Below are positions 49,993 through 58,854 of a stretch of DNA of 64,000 nucleotides, piece by piece. The DNA is taken from the NCBI GenBank assembly GCA_020635395.1, contig JACJZV010000001.1, positions 620,001 to 684,000 on the forward strand. Reading direction: 5' to 3'. Within the stretch, counting starts at the first letter, position 1; each line of letters opens with the position of its first letter. Position numbers and translations under genes: made by a program. The stretch is from Flavobacteriales bacterium. Its GTDB lineage: Bacteria > Bacteroidota > Bacteroidia > NS11-12g > UBA9320. The notes under the pieces were generated by a model. It did no database searches, was not told the origin of the DNA, and saw only the letters and a program-made list of their open reading frames with translations.

Positions 49993-51945
49993 TTACACAT
50001 CAATCTTTGCGTAGCGTGCATGTGCCTCAATAAATTCTCTTCGGGGTGGCACTTCGTCGCCCATCAGCATTGAGAAAATTCTGTCGGCTTCTGCAGCACT
50101 ATCAAGCGTAACTCGTTTTAGAGTTCTGCGAGCAGGATCCATGGTTGTTTCCCACAACTGCTCAGCGTTCATCTCTCCCAAACCTTTGTATCGTTGCACC
50201 GTAACGCTATCGGGTCTATCCCCGCCCAATCTCTTTACCTCCGTGTCTCGCTCGTTGTCGCTCCAGGTATAAACGGCTTCTTTTCCCTTTTTTACTTGAT
50301 AAAGGGGTGGAGTGGCAATGTATATATATCCGTGGTCTATCAGTTTTTTCATGTATCTGAAAAACAGTGTAAGAATCAACGTTCTAATATGGCTTCCGTC
50401 AACATCCGCATCCGTCATGATTATTATTTTGTGATAACGGAGTTTTACGATGTTGAGTTCTTTTTCGTCTTCTTCTGTACCCATGGTTACACCAAGAGCT
50501 GTAAACATGTTTTTTATTTCTTCGTTGTCATATATTTTGTGTTCGAGGGCTTTTTCCACGTTTAAAATTTTACCTCGAAGGGGCAAAATGGCTTGAAAAG
50601 CTCTGTCTCGGCCTTGTTTTGCCGTTCCCCCTGCCGAGTCGCCCTCTACCAAATATATTTCACATGCCGCCGGATCTTTTTCCGAGCAGTCAGAAAGTTT
50701 TCCGGGCAAACCGGCTCCGCTCATAGCACCTTTTCGTTGCACCATTTCGCGGGCTTTTCGTGCTGCATGGCGGGCTTGAGCCGCCAAAACCACTTTGTTT
50801 ATAATGGCTTTTGCCTGATTCGGATTTTCTTCCAAATAGTTGAGCAGCATTTCACCCACAGCCTGATCAACAGCACCCATTACCTCGCTATTGCCAAGTT
50901 TTGTTTTTGTTTGACCCTCAAATTGTGGTTCGGCTACTTTTACAGAAATAACTCCTGTTAAACCTTCTCTAAAGTCTTCCCCACTTATCTCAAATTTTAA
51001 TTTAGAAAAGAAACCTTCTTTCTCCGCATACGATTTGAGTGTTCTTGTCAAAGCTCTTCTAAATCCGGCTACGTGTGTTCCACCCTCTATGGTGTTAATG
51101 TTATTTACATAAGAGTGTAAATTTTCCGTGTAGCTTCCGTTGTATTGAAAAGCAATTTCTACCGGAACGCCAGATTTTTCGCCCTCTGCGTAAATTGGAG
51201 TTGGAATAAGAGCCTCACGGGTTCCATCTAAAAATTTTACAAATTCGGTTAAACCACCTTCTGAATGAAATTCTGTTGAGAGATATTCGCCATTATCTTC
51301 TTTTTCACGTTTATCGGTCAAAATAAGCCGAATTCCTTTGTTGAGATACGCTAATTCTCGAAGTCGTGAAGCCAGCGTTTCGTAGTTGTAAACGGTGTTT
51401 TGAAAAATGGAGTCATCTGGCCAAAAACTCACCGTTGTGCCTCGTTCGTCAGAATCGCCAATAACGTCAACACCAGAAACAGGTTTTCCGATGGAGTATT
51501 CTTGTTGATAGATATGACCGTCGCGTTTAATGGTGGCCAACAATTTGGTAGATAGGGCATTAACACAACTAACCCCAACACCGTGCAAACCTCCGGAAAC
51601 TTTGTATGTGTCTTTGTCAAATTTACCACCGGCATGAAGCACGGTCATAACAACCTCTAAAGCTGACCGTTTTTCTTTAGCGTGCATGGCCACCGGAATC
51701 CCACGACCGTTGTCTTCAACGGTTATACTGTTGTCTTCGTTAATAAATACCTTTATGGTGTCGCAATATCCTGCAAGAGCTTCGTCAATGCTGTTGTCAA
51801 CCACTTCATAAACAAGGTGATGCAAACCCTTCAGGCCAACATCGCCTATATACATTGCAGGTCTTTTTCTTACCGCTTCAAGACCCTCTAAAACCTGTAT
51901 GTTATCAGCTCCATAATTCGAGCTTTGTTGTTTGTTTTCTGACAT
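49993..51945 (-). CDS. gyrB: DNA gyrase subunit B
   Basis: The 650-residue ATPase subunit of gyrase introduces negative supercoils. The GHKL ATPase part has RPAMYIGDVG, VDNSIDEALAGYC, EDNGRGIPV and GGLHGVGVSCVNAL. The TOPRIM part has EGDSAGGTAKQGRDR and MTDADVDGSHIRTL. The end RREFIEAHARYAKIDV is typical. The Met at SENKQQSSNYGADNI is chosen; 28 upstream codons do not look like GyrB. It follows ansA after about 110 bases. Confidence 0.96.
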   Translation of the reverse strand: MSENKQQSSNYGADNIQVLEGLEAVRKRPAMYIGDVGLKGLHHLVYEVVDNSIDEALAGYCDTIKVFINEDNSITVEDNGRGIPVAMHAKEKRSALEVVMTVLHAGGKFDKDTYKVSGGLHGVGVSCVNALSTKLLATIKRDGHIYQQEYSIGKPVSGVDVIGDSDERGTTVSFWPDDSIFQNTVYNYETLASRLRELAYLNKGIRLILTDKREKEDNGEYLSTEFHSEGGLTEFVKFLDGTREALIPTPIYAEGEKSGVPVEIAFQYNGSYTENLHSYVNNINTIEGGTHVAGFRRALTRTLKSYAEKEGFFSKLKFEISGEDFREGLTGVISVKVAEPQFEGQTKTKLGNSEVMGAVDQAVGEMLLNYLEENPNQAKAIINKVVLAAQARHAARKAREMVQRKGAMSGAGLPGKLSDCSEKDPAACEIYLVEGDSAGGTAKQGRDRAFQAILPLRGKILNVEKALEHKIYDNEEIKNMFTALGVTMGTEEDEKELNIVKLRYHKIIIMTDADVDGSHIRTLILTLFFRYMKKLIDHGYIYIATPPLYQVKKGKEAVYTWSDNERDTEVKRLGGDRPDSVTVQRYKGLGEMNAEQLWETTMDPARRTLKRVTLDSAAEADRIFSMLMGDEVPPRREFIEAHARYAKIDV

Positions 51946-52054
51946 TTTTTGAATGTAGGTTAAAAGGGTAAAATTAGGGTTAAAATGCCCGAAAACAGGC
52001 ACTTTTTTGTCGATGTTATCCACATTCAATAAACGAAAAACGACCTTTTGTGGC

Positions 52055-53110
52055 TTATATGGTTATTTCTCCTCTGATATTGGAAAGCAGAAGTTTTTCT
52101 TGCTCTTTTTTGGTAATTTTTTGGGCCAAAACCCACATCATTTTGGATAGGGCAGCTTCGGTGGTAATGTCGTAGCCTGATATTACACCAATTTCTTTAA
52201 AAATGTTGCTGGCTGCATATTTGCCCAAATGAACAGACCCTTGCAAACATTGAGTAATGAACATTACAAAAGTGCCTTGGTCTTTAGCATTTTTTAGAAC
52301 ATCTAAAAACTGGGGCGAACACGGGGCGTTGCCGCTGCCAAACGTTTTAATAATGATTCCATCCACATCGGAGTCTTCAACCAATTTTGTCAAAAGGTCG
52401 GTTCTTATTCCCGGAAAAAGAGTCAAAACCAACACATTTGGGTTGAAGTTTGAATTGCAGTTAAATTTTTCTCTGCCATTTTGCCACAATGATTTGGTGT
52501 TTACCTTTATGCTTTCTTCAAGCTCTGCCAATGCAGGATAGTTTGGCGATGTGAAACCTTCAAAATCGTTGGTGCTGGCTTTTGTGCATCTGTTTCCTCT
52601 AAAAACTTTGTCGTTAAAACAAATTGAAACTTCATTAATTACGGGTAGTCCGAAAGCGGAAGAAGCTGCAATATGGATGGCGTTGCTAAAATTGGTTACC
52701 GCATCTGTTCTGGTGTGAGAAATAGGGAGTTGCGAACCTGTAAGCACAATGGGTTTTGTCAGATTTTCGAAAACAAAACTGAGTGCAGAGGCCGTGTAGG
52801 CCATTGTGTCTGTGCCGTGTATAATTATGAAACCATCAAAATCATTGTATCTGCGTTCAATTTCAGTAGCCATTTGCTGCCAATGCCCAATGTTAAATTG
52901 AGAAGAATCGAGCAGTTGCGAAAATGAGTGGTATTCAAATTCGATATTCTTGGTTTTTGAAAAATAACCGTTTGGTTTTATGGCAGGCATAAAACGCTGA
53001 AGTTGCTTCCAGTTTTGAGGTGTTAGCGGGCTTGCGGGGTCTTCCTGATTTTGAGGTGCCATGCCGATGGTTCCGCCTGTGTATAAAATAAAAATGCGGG
53101 TATTTTTCAC
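52055..53110 (-). CDS. ansA: Type I L-asparaginase
   Basis: The 351-residue cytoplasmic asparaginase hydrolyses Asn to Asp and ammonia. Both catalytic Thr motifs are seen: LYTGGTIGM near the start and IIHGTDTMAYTASALSF around residue 100. No signal peptide is present, which fits type I rather than the periplasmic type II. It lies two bases after pyrB, so it probably shares its transcript; the aspartate it makes is the substrate of PyrB, a neat functional pairing. Confidence 0.93.
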   Translation of the reverse strand: MKNTRIFILYTGGTIGMAPQNQEDPASPLTPQNWKQLQRFMPAIKPNGYFSKTKNIEFEYHSFSQLLDSSQFNIGHWQQMATEIERRYNDFDGFIIIHGTDTMAYTASALSFVFENLTKPIVLTGSQLPISHTRTDAVTNFSNAIHIAASSAFGLPVINEVSICFNDKVFRGNRCTKASTNDFEGFTSPNYPALAELEESIKVNTKSLWQNGREKFNCNSNFNPNVLVLTLFPGIRTDLLTKLVEDSDVDGIIIKTFGSGNAPCSPQFLDVLKNAKDQGTFVMFITQCLQGSVHLGKYAASNIFKEIGVISGYDITTEAALSKMMWVLAQKITKKEQEKLLLSNIRGEITI

Positions 53111-53112
53111 GC

Positions 53113-54039
53113 TTAATTTCTTTGAGCCGCCAATAAATATAGAACCGACATACGAATGGCCACCCCATTTTCTACCTGATTAAGTATGATAGAATAATCA
53201 GAGTCGGCCACTTCTGAGCTAATCTCTACGCCACGGTTTATTGGACCCGGATGAAGTATAATAATTTCCTTTTTTAATTTCTCCAAATGCCGCATGGTAA
53301 GGCCATATTGCATACTGTATTCTCTTAAACTCGGGAAATATTTTGTGTCCTGCCGTTCTAATTGAATGCGGAGCATATTGGCAACATCGCACCAATCAAT
53401 GGCTTTTTGTAGGTCATATTCTACTTTTACCCCCAAGCTGTCGATGTGCTTTGGAATTAAGGTAGGAGGCCCACAAACGGCTACTTCGGCTCCCAACTTT
53501 TTGAGGCAGTAGATATTTGAAAGTGCCACACGACTGTGAAGAATATCGCCGACTATAACCACTTTTTTGCCCTTCAAACTACCCATTTTTTCACGAATGG
53601 AGTATGCATCTAACAAGGCCTGCGTTGGATGTTCGTGTGTTCCGTCTCCCGCATTTACAATTTGAGCATCTACATTTTTAGCTAAAAATTGAGCCGCCCC
53701 CGGTGCAGGATGCCGCATTACCACCATGTCCACTTTCATGGAGAGAATATTGTTTACGGTGTCAATCAGTGTTTCGCCTTTTGATACAGATGAAGACGAA
53801 CTGGCAAAGTTGACAATATCTGCCGACAACCTTTTTTCGGCAAGTTCAAACGAAATTTTTGTTCTTGTTGAGTTTTCAAAAAACACATTGGCAATGGTAA
53901 TATCGCGAAGGGAAGGAACTTTTTTTATGGGTCGGGCTAAAATTTTCTTAAAATTATCTGCTGTCTCAAAAATGAGGTTTATGTCATGAGCAGTCAGGTC
54001 TTTTATACCCAATAAATGTTTTGTCGAGAGCCTTGTCAT
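53113..54039 (-). CDS. pyrB: Aspartate carbamoyltransferase catalytic subunit
   Basis: The 308-residue enzyme condenses aspartate with carbamoyl phosphate in pyrimidine synthesis. The phosphate-binding motif STRTKISFELAEKRL, the HPAPGAAQF and HPTQALLDAYS segments and the end GVAIRMSVLYLL are typical. Start at MTRLSTKHLLGI is supported by the four-base ATGA overlap with pyrR. No pyrI is seen, so it belongs to the PyrR-regulated, Bacillus-like class. Confidence 0.95.
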   Translation of the reverse strand: MTRLSTKHLLGIKDLTAHDINLIFETADNFKKILARPIKKVPSLRDITIANVFFENSTRTKISFELAEKRLSADIVNFASSSSSVSKGETLIDTVNNILSMKVDMVVMRHPAPGAAQFLAKNVDAQIVNAGDGTHEHPTQALLDAYSIREKMGSLKGKKVVIVGDILHSRVALSNIYCLKKLGAEVAVCGPPTLIPKHIDSLGVKVEYDLQKAIDWCDVANMLRIQLERQDTKYFPSLREYSMQYGLTMRHLEKLKKEIIILHPGPINRGVEISSEVADSDYSIILNQVENGVAIRMSVLYLLAAQRN

Positions 54040-54572
54040 TTCTTTTCGGTTTCTATCCAAACTTTTTGTTCGTTCACTAAATCCACAATTACTTTATCGT
54101 TGGCTCTGCTATCTACATTAAGTCCAACATAATCTGGCTGAATGGGTAGTTCTCTTTTAAATCTTCGGTCGATAAGGGTTAAAAGCTCTGTTTTGGCAGG
54201 TCGCCCAAAATCAGAAAGAGCGTTCAAGGCGGCTCGCACCGACCTGCCAGTATAGAGCACATCATCTACTAAAATAATATGCAAGCCTTCAATAGAAAAT
54301 TCAATTTCCATGGTATTGGGAAGCAATATTTTTTCGCTTCTTCTAAAATCATCTCGATAAAATGTACTGTCTAACTCACCGTATCTAATATTTTTTATTC
54401 CGAAATCATCCGTTAAAATTTGTCTAATTTTTCGTGCCAACGCACTGCCGCGAGGCTGCAATCCAATAATGGCAGAGTGTTCGAAAAGTGTGTGATTTTC
54501 GTACAATTCCATAGCCATGCGGTGCAGAACAAACTCCAATTGGGTGCTTTCTATGAGTAGCCTTTTCAACAT
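54036..54572 (-). CDS. pyrR: PyrR: pyrimidine regulator / uracil phosphoribosyltransferase
   Basis: The 178-residue protein has the PRPP-binding motif VDDVLYTGRSVRAAL and the PyrR segments IGLQPRGSALARKI and LIDRRFKRELPIQPDYVG. In Bacillus it binds pyr mRNA to attenuate transcription and also makes UMP. I see no PyrR-type antiterminator upstream, so its RNA target here is unknown. Start at MLKRLLIES is chosen because it follows the EVE stop by one base; the ATGA overlap couples it to pyrB. Confidence 0.93.
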   Translation of the reverse strand: MLKRLLIESTQLEFVLHRMAMELYENHTLFEHSAIIGLQPRGSALARKIRQILTDDFGIKNIRYGELDSTFYRDDFRRSEKILLPNTMEIEFSIEGLHIILVDDVLYTGRSVRAALNALSDFGRPAKTELLTLIDRRFKRELPIQPDYVGLNVDSRANDKVIVDLVNEQKVWIETEKK

Positions 54573-54573
54573 T

Positions 54574-54978
54574 TTAACTTCCCAGTTTTTTAATAAGGTC
54601 AAATTCTTTTTTCGTTACTTTAGAAACGGATAGCCGGTTGAGCCGAACCATTTCCATGCTTTTGAGTACCGGATGTTCTTTTATTTCTGATAGGGTTATT
54701 GTTTTTGATAATTTTTGAATTGGTTTTACATCAACGGCCACCCATGTTTCGTCGTTTATGGTTGGGTCTGGATAGCTTTCTCTTTCAACCTCAGCAATAC
54801 CTACAATTTCTTTTCCTTCATTGCTGTGGTAAAACAAACATTGATCGCCCAATTTCATATCACGCATATTGTTGCGAGCGGCATAGTTTCGCACACCGTC
54901 CCAAAATGTTTTTCCGTCTTTTTCAAACTGCTCCCAACTGTATTTGTGAGGTTCAGATTTAATAAGCCAATAATTCAT
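54574..54978 (-). CDS. EVE domain protein
   Basis: The 134-residue protein is a single EVE domain, a relative of PUA and YTH modified-base readers: MNYWLIKSEPHKYSWEQF at the start, WDGVRNYAARNNMRDMKLGD in the middle and VDVKPIQKLSKTITLSEIK later. EVE proteins bind modified nucleotides in DNA or RNA. The cellular role here is unknown. The start is set at MNYWLIK, the conserved first residue. It is the first gene of the pyrR-pyrB-ansA run. Confidence 0.92.
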   Translation of the reverse strand: MNYWLIKSEPHKYSWEQFEKDGKTFWDGVRNYAARNNMRDMKLGDQCLFYHSNEGKEIVGIAEVERESYPDPTINDETWVAVDVKPIQKLSKTITLSEIKEHPVLKSMEMVRLNRLSVSKVTKKEFDLIKKLGS

Positions 54979-55000
54979 TTTCTTAATTTTTAAGCAAAAA

Positions 55001-55028
55001 AAAAATCCCATTCAAAAATGGGATTTTT
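55001..55028 (-). terminator. Terminator of rpsA
   Basis: AAAAATCCCATT and AATGGGATTTTT form a 12-bp stem with a four-base loop; on the minus strand it runs into ten T. It lies 30 bases after the rpsA stop and close upstream of the EVE gene. Confidence 0.9.
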
Positions 55029-55057
55029 AGTTAATATATTAAATGTTTTATGCAATC

Positions 55058-57340
55058 TTAATTTGCTAAGAACTCTTTAAGTTGCTCTGACCAGCCATTT
55101 TTCGAGAAAGCGTCAGCTTTGCCAATGGTGGTTTCTAATTCCACTATTTGATCAGCGTTTAAAGCTGCCAACTGGGCATAAGTTGTATAACCCGCTTCAT
55201 GGATTTTTTTCTCCAATGCAGGGCCAACACCGGCCAATTTTTTCATATCATCAGCACCAGTGTTAGATTTAGCTGCTTTTTCTTTTTTTGGAGCAGGCTC
55301 ATCAGAAGAAACTTTGTCTGATTTTTCCTTTTCCATTTTAGCCAATTTTGCTTCGGCAGATTTTCTGTTTTCTGCTTCCATCTTGGCTTTAAGTTCTGCT
55401 AAACCGTCAAGCTCGCCGAGGGTAGAAACGTCGTTAGACTTGTTCAGTTTCTTAACCATTTTGCTGGCTTGTTTTGCTGATTTTTTCTTGGCCTCATCAT
55501 CGCCGTCAATGCGGGCTCTTTCTTGCTCTTTCCAAATATCGGTATGAGAAACAATGATTCTTTTTTGATCTTTGTTGAACTCAATGATTCTGAAATTCAA
55601 AACCTCATCAACTTTTACCGAAGTTTTATCTTCTTTTTTGATGTGTTTATTAGGAGCAAAACCTTCTACACCATAAGGAAGAGCAATGGTAGCACCCTTG
55701 TCGGTCATTTCAGTAACAGTTCCTTCGTGTTCCGAACCTTCGGTGAAAATGCTTTCAAATGTATCCCAAGGATTTTCGTCCAATTGTTTATGACCAAGGC
55801 TCAAACGTCTGTTTTCGCGGTCTATTTCAAGAACGATAACCTCTAACTCTTCTCCTTTTTTAGTAAACTCGGCAGGATGCTTAATTTTTTTGCTCCAGCT
55901 CAAATCACTTACGTGTACTAAGCCATCAACACCTTCTTCCAATTCTACAAACAAACCGTAGTTGGTAAGATTTCTAACCACACCTTTGTGTTTGCTTTCA
56001 ATTGGATATTTAGCTTCGATGTTTTCCCATGGGTCAGGAGTAAGTTGTTTTATGCCAAGAGACATTTTGTGTTCATCTTTTTCAAGAGTAAGCACCACAG
56101 CTTCTACTTCATCGCCCACTTGCATAAAGTCTTGAGGTGTTCTCAAATGTTGAGACCAAGACATTTCTGAAACGTGAACTAAACCTTCTATACCCGGAGC
56201 AACTTCGATAAATGCACCGTAATCGGCCACAGTAACTACTTTACCTTTTACTTTAGACCCAACTTGAATGTCGGCACTCAAATCAGCCCATGGGTGAGGA
56301 GTAAGTTGTTTTAAGCCAAGAGAAATTCGTTTTTTATCGTCATCGAAGTCAAGCACCACAACGTTGATTTTTTGGTCAAGTTGCAATACTTCTTCCGGAT
56401 GGTTGATTCTGCCCCAAGATACGTCAGTAATGTGAAGCAATCCGTCTAAACCACCAAGGTCGATGAACACACCAAAAGAAGTCATGTTTTTAACAACACC
56501 TTCAAGCACTTGACCTTTTTCAAGTCTTGAAAGGATTTCTCCTTTTTGGGCTTCAATATCATCTTCGATAAGAGCTTTGTGCGAAATAACAACGTTTTTG
56601 AAGGCTTCGTTAATCTTAACAACCTTAAATTCCATTGTTTGACCAACGTATTGGTCGTAGTCGCGAATTGGTTTAACGTCGATTTGAGAACCTGGCAAGA
56701 ATGCGTCAAGTCCGTTAACATCAACTACCAAACCACCTTTGGTTCTAGATTTTACTAAACCTCGAACAATTTCGCCGGTTTCTTGAGCTTTGGTAACCAT
56801 ATCCCAAGAAGTTTCAGCTAATGCTTTTCTTCTTGAAAGAACTAATTGACCAAGAGCATCTTCTGTTTCCACTACATAAACTTCAACCTCATCGCCAACT
56901 TTTAAATCAGGTTGGTTTTTGAACTCTGTTCTACCAACCAAACCATCCGATTTAAAGTTAACATCAACAACCACGTATTTTTTGGTCATTGACACAACTT
57001 TACCTTTAATGATTGAACCAGCTTCGATGGTGTTGAACGTTTGAGAATACAATCCCATCAATTCATTTTTGTTAGAATCGTCATACTGTCCAAAGCCTTC
57101 TTTGTCCATAGACCAATCAAATGCATTAGCATCGTGAACCGGATTGTCGTTAATTTCGACTTTAGGTCTTCTAACTTCTGCTACTTCGTCTTCCTCATCT
57201 TCGTCAGATGTGTTCACAAAGTCTTCGGTAATTGTTTCTGTAATTTCGTTTTGTTCGGTTTGTTCCGCCGTAACATCCTGGGTTTCGGCAGCATCAAGAG
57301 ATACTTGTTCGTTCTCTAATTCGTTGTTTTGTTCTGTCAA
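55058..57340 (-). CDS. rpsA: 30S ribosomal protein S1 with a C-terminal helix-hairpin-helix-like tail
   Basis: The 760-residue protein has an acidic N-terminal stretch, six S1 RNA-binding repeats (for example VLEGVVKNMTSFGVFIDLGG and VKGKVVTVADYGAFIEVAPG) and a Lys/Glu-rich linker. The final 60 residues (KKLAGVGPALEKKIHEAGY) look like a helix-hairpin-helix pair. S1 brings mRNAs to the ribosome, which matters most where Shine-Dalgarno signals are rare. I propose a TTG start ten bases after AAAGGAGG, since no ATG fits. Monocistronic, with clear promoter and terminator. Confidence 0.92.
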   Translation of the reverse strand: MTEQNNELENEQVSLDAAETQDVTAEQTEQNEITETITEDFVNTSDEDEEDEVAEVRRPKVEINDNPVHDANAFDWSMDKEGFGQYDDSNKNELMGLYSQTFNTIEAGSIIKGKVVSMTKKYVVVDVNFKSDGLVGRTEFKNQPDLKVGDEVEVYVVETEDALGQLVLSRRKALAETSWDMVTKAQETGEIVRGLVKSRTKGGLVVDVNGLDAFLPGSQIDVKPIRDYDQYVGQTMEFKVVKINEAFKNVVISHKALIEDDIEAQKGEILSRLEKGQVLEGVVKNMTSFGVFIDLGGLDGLLHITDVSWGRINHPEEVLQLDQKINVVVLDFDDDKKRISLGLKQLTPHPWADLSADIQVGSKVKGKVVTVADYGAFIEVAPGIEGLVHVSEMSWSQHLRTPQDFMQVGDEVEAVVLTLEKDEHKMSLGIKQLTPDPWENIEAKYPIESKHKGVVRNLTNYGLFVELEEGVDGLVHVSDLSWSKKIKHPAEFTKKGEELEVIVLEIDRENRRLSLGHKQLDENPWDTFESIFTEGSEHEGTVTEMTDKGATIALPYGVEGFAPNKHIKKEDKTSVKVDEVLNFRIIEFNKDQKRIIVSHTDIWKEQERARIDGDDEAKKKSAKQASKMVKKLNKSNDVSTLGELDGLAELKAKMEAENRKSAEAKLAKMEKEKSDKVSSDEPAPKKEKAAKSNTGADDMKKLAGVGPALEKKIHEAGYTTYAQLAALNADQIVELETTIGKADAFSKNGWSEQLKEFLAN

Positions 57341-57350
57341 ATCAATGTGT

Positions 57351-57358
57351 CCTCCTTT
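57351..57358 (-). promoter_or_regulatory. Strong Shine-Dalgarno sequence before rpsA
   Basis: AAAGGAGG on the minus strand lies ten bases before the proposed TTG start. It is striking because clear Shine-Dalgarno sites are rare in this window. It supports initiation here rather than at the upstream TTG of the longer frame, which lies before it. Confidence 0.6.
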
Positions 57359-57367
57359 GAGCGGCGG

Positions 57368-57398
57368 CAAATTTAAAATTCATAATTGAAAAACCAAA
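57368..57398 (-). promoter_or_regulatory. Promoter of rpsA
   Basis: On the minus strand TTTG (57395-57398), a 19-base spacer and TAAATTTG (57368-57375) match the consensus fully. The transcript would start around 57362 and carry the AAAGGAGG site in a leader of about 20 bases. Confidence 0.8.
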
Positions 57399-57465
57399 AA
57401 GTATTGTTTCTTTTTTTCTTAAAGAAAATTCTAACGAAATATGACATTAAAAATGACTTTGGTTG

Positions 57466-57497
57466 GTTGCATCTAACATCTCTTATCCTTAAATTTG
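57466..57497 (+). promoter_or_regulatory. Promoter of the T9SS cargo gene
   Basis: GTTG (57466-57469), a 20-base spacer and TAAATTTG (57490-57497) fit with one change. A second TATTTTTG (57504-57511) lies just before the ATG but would give a leaderless message. Confidence 0.55.
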
Positions 57498-57514
57498 ACA
57501 CTTTATTTTTGATT

Positions 57515-58837
57515 ATGAAGAAGCATCTAATAGCATTTTTGTCAGGAACAGTTTTGATGGGGGTAAATGTTTTTGCCCAAACACCTGCGGTAAAAGGGGT
57601 TCAGTGGAATGAACAAACATCGAAGATTAAGATAGTAAATTTAGATCAGCATGGGAGTGTCCTGAACAATGTAGGCGAGGTTTCTATCCAAAATGGTCAG
57701 AAATACTTGGCTAATTCTCTTTATAATAATCAATCATCCGGTATGTTGACGTTTGTTACAGAGACGAACGACCCAACTTTGAGGTTTGCTGTTCACCCAG
57801 GAGCTCAGCAAATTGTGTTTGCAAACGCTCAAAACGGAGAGGTAATAAAGACAGTGCCTATTAACGCTTCTATAATGACATCTTTTGCCATTGGCGAGAA
57901 AAATAGAATGGGCTTTATCACAGAGGAAGGCAATTTTAATCCCTACGGAAACAACAATGAAGATATTTCAATGGTGGTTTTTGATATGAACACTGGAGGT
58001 TTAACGGGGAAAATTAAACTTTCATCTCTTTCCATTACCAGCGGTGTAAACGCTCCTTTTGTGGGCAATGTGACCCCCGTTGATGGCAACGGATTGGCTC
58101 AGGATGTATCTTTGAGTAATGTGTGCTATGTTCATAAAACCCAAATGCTTTATTTTGCTTCTAAAGACGTTACTGGCACCAATAAACTATTCAAAATAAA
58201 TGCCGCCTCGAATGTTATTGAAAGTCAAACAACTATTGATTATGACATTCTGGATTTTGTATATGACAATACAAAAGACAATCTGAAGGTGTTGTTTGTA
58301 GAAAAAAGTGGAGAAGAGTCCATCCTTAAAATAGGGGAGATGAGTTTGAAAACACACGAAATTACTGCCCAAAATGAGGTTGTAAATTTAGGTGGAGTGA
58401 AAATCATCAATGATGGATTTGTGAAAATTGACGCTCAAAATGAGTTCATCTTTGTTGGTAAAATGATTAACGGCAAAATGAATGTTTATACCTTTGGAAG
58501 TGATTTGAATCTTGTTTCGCAGGTAACCAATCAAAATACAGATAGACTTGATTTTGAGTTTCCCTATTCCTTTCAAAATTCTGCTACCATTGCGGATGGC
58601 GTGATAAGCATGTACCCTAATCCTGCTACCTCTGAGGTAACAGTAGAATCAGATTTGACAACCGTAACAAATGTTAAAATTATGAACATGCTTGGTGAGG
58701 TTGTTAGAGTAATAGAAGTTCAGTCAGGATTGCGAGCAAACACCATTAGCGTTGATGGATTAGTTCCAGGAGCATACACTCTATCTATCGAGTCTGATAA
58801 ATCTGTTACTGAAAACAAAACTCTTATCATACAGTAA
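57515..58837 (+). CDS. Secreted protein with a T9SS C-terminal sorting domain
   Basis: The 440-residue protein has a signal peptide (MKKHLIAFLSGTVLMGVNVF, then AQTP), a beta-rich body of unknown fold that may be a propeller, and a type A sorting domain of about 75 residues (MYPNPATSEVTVESD to SVTENKTLIIQ). The last domain sends it through the type IX system to the cell surface. The ATG before KKHLIAF is chosen because the upstream 43 codons do not resemble a signal peptide. The peroxidase gene follows after 17 bases. Confidence 0.85.
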   Translation: MKKHLIAFLSGTVLMGVNVFAQTPAVKGVQWNEQTSKIKIVNLDQHGSVLNNVGEVSIQNGQKYLANSLYNNQSSGMLTFVTETNDPTLRFAVHPGAQQIVFANAQNGEVIKTVPINASIMTSFAIGEKNRMGFITEEGNFNPYGNNNEDISMVVFDMNTGGLTGKIKLSSLSITSGVNAPFVGNVTPVDGNGLAQDVSLSNVCYVHKTQMLYFASKDVTGTNKLFKINAASNVIESQTTIDYDILDFVYDNTKDNLKVLFVEKSGEESILKIGEMSLKTHEITAQNEVVNLGGVKIINDGFVKIDAQNEFIFVGKMINGKMNVYTFGSDLNLVSQVTNQNTDRLDFEFPYSFQNSATIADGVISMYPNPATSEVTVESDLTTVTNVKIMNMLGEVVRVIEVQSGLRANTISVDGLVPGAYTLSIESDKSVTENKTLIIQ

Positions 58838-58854
58838 TCGATTTTTGACATGCG

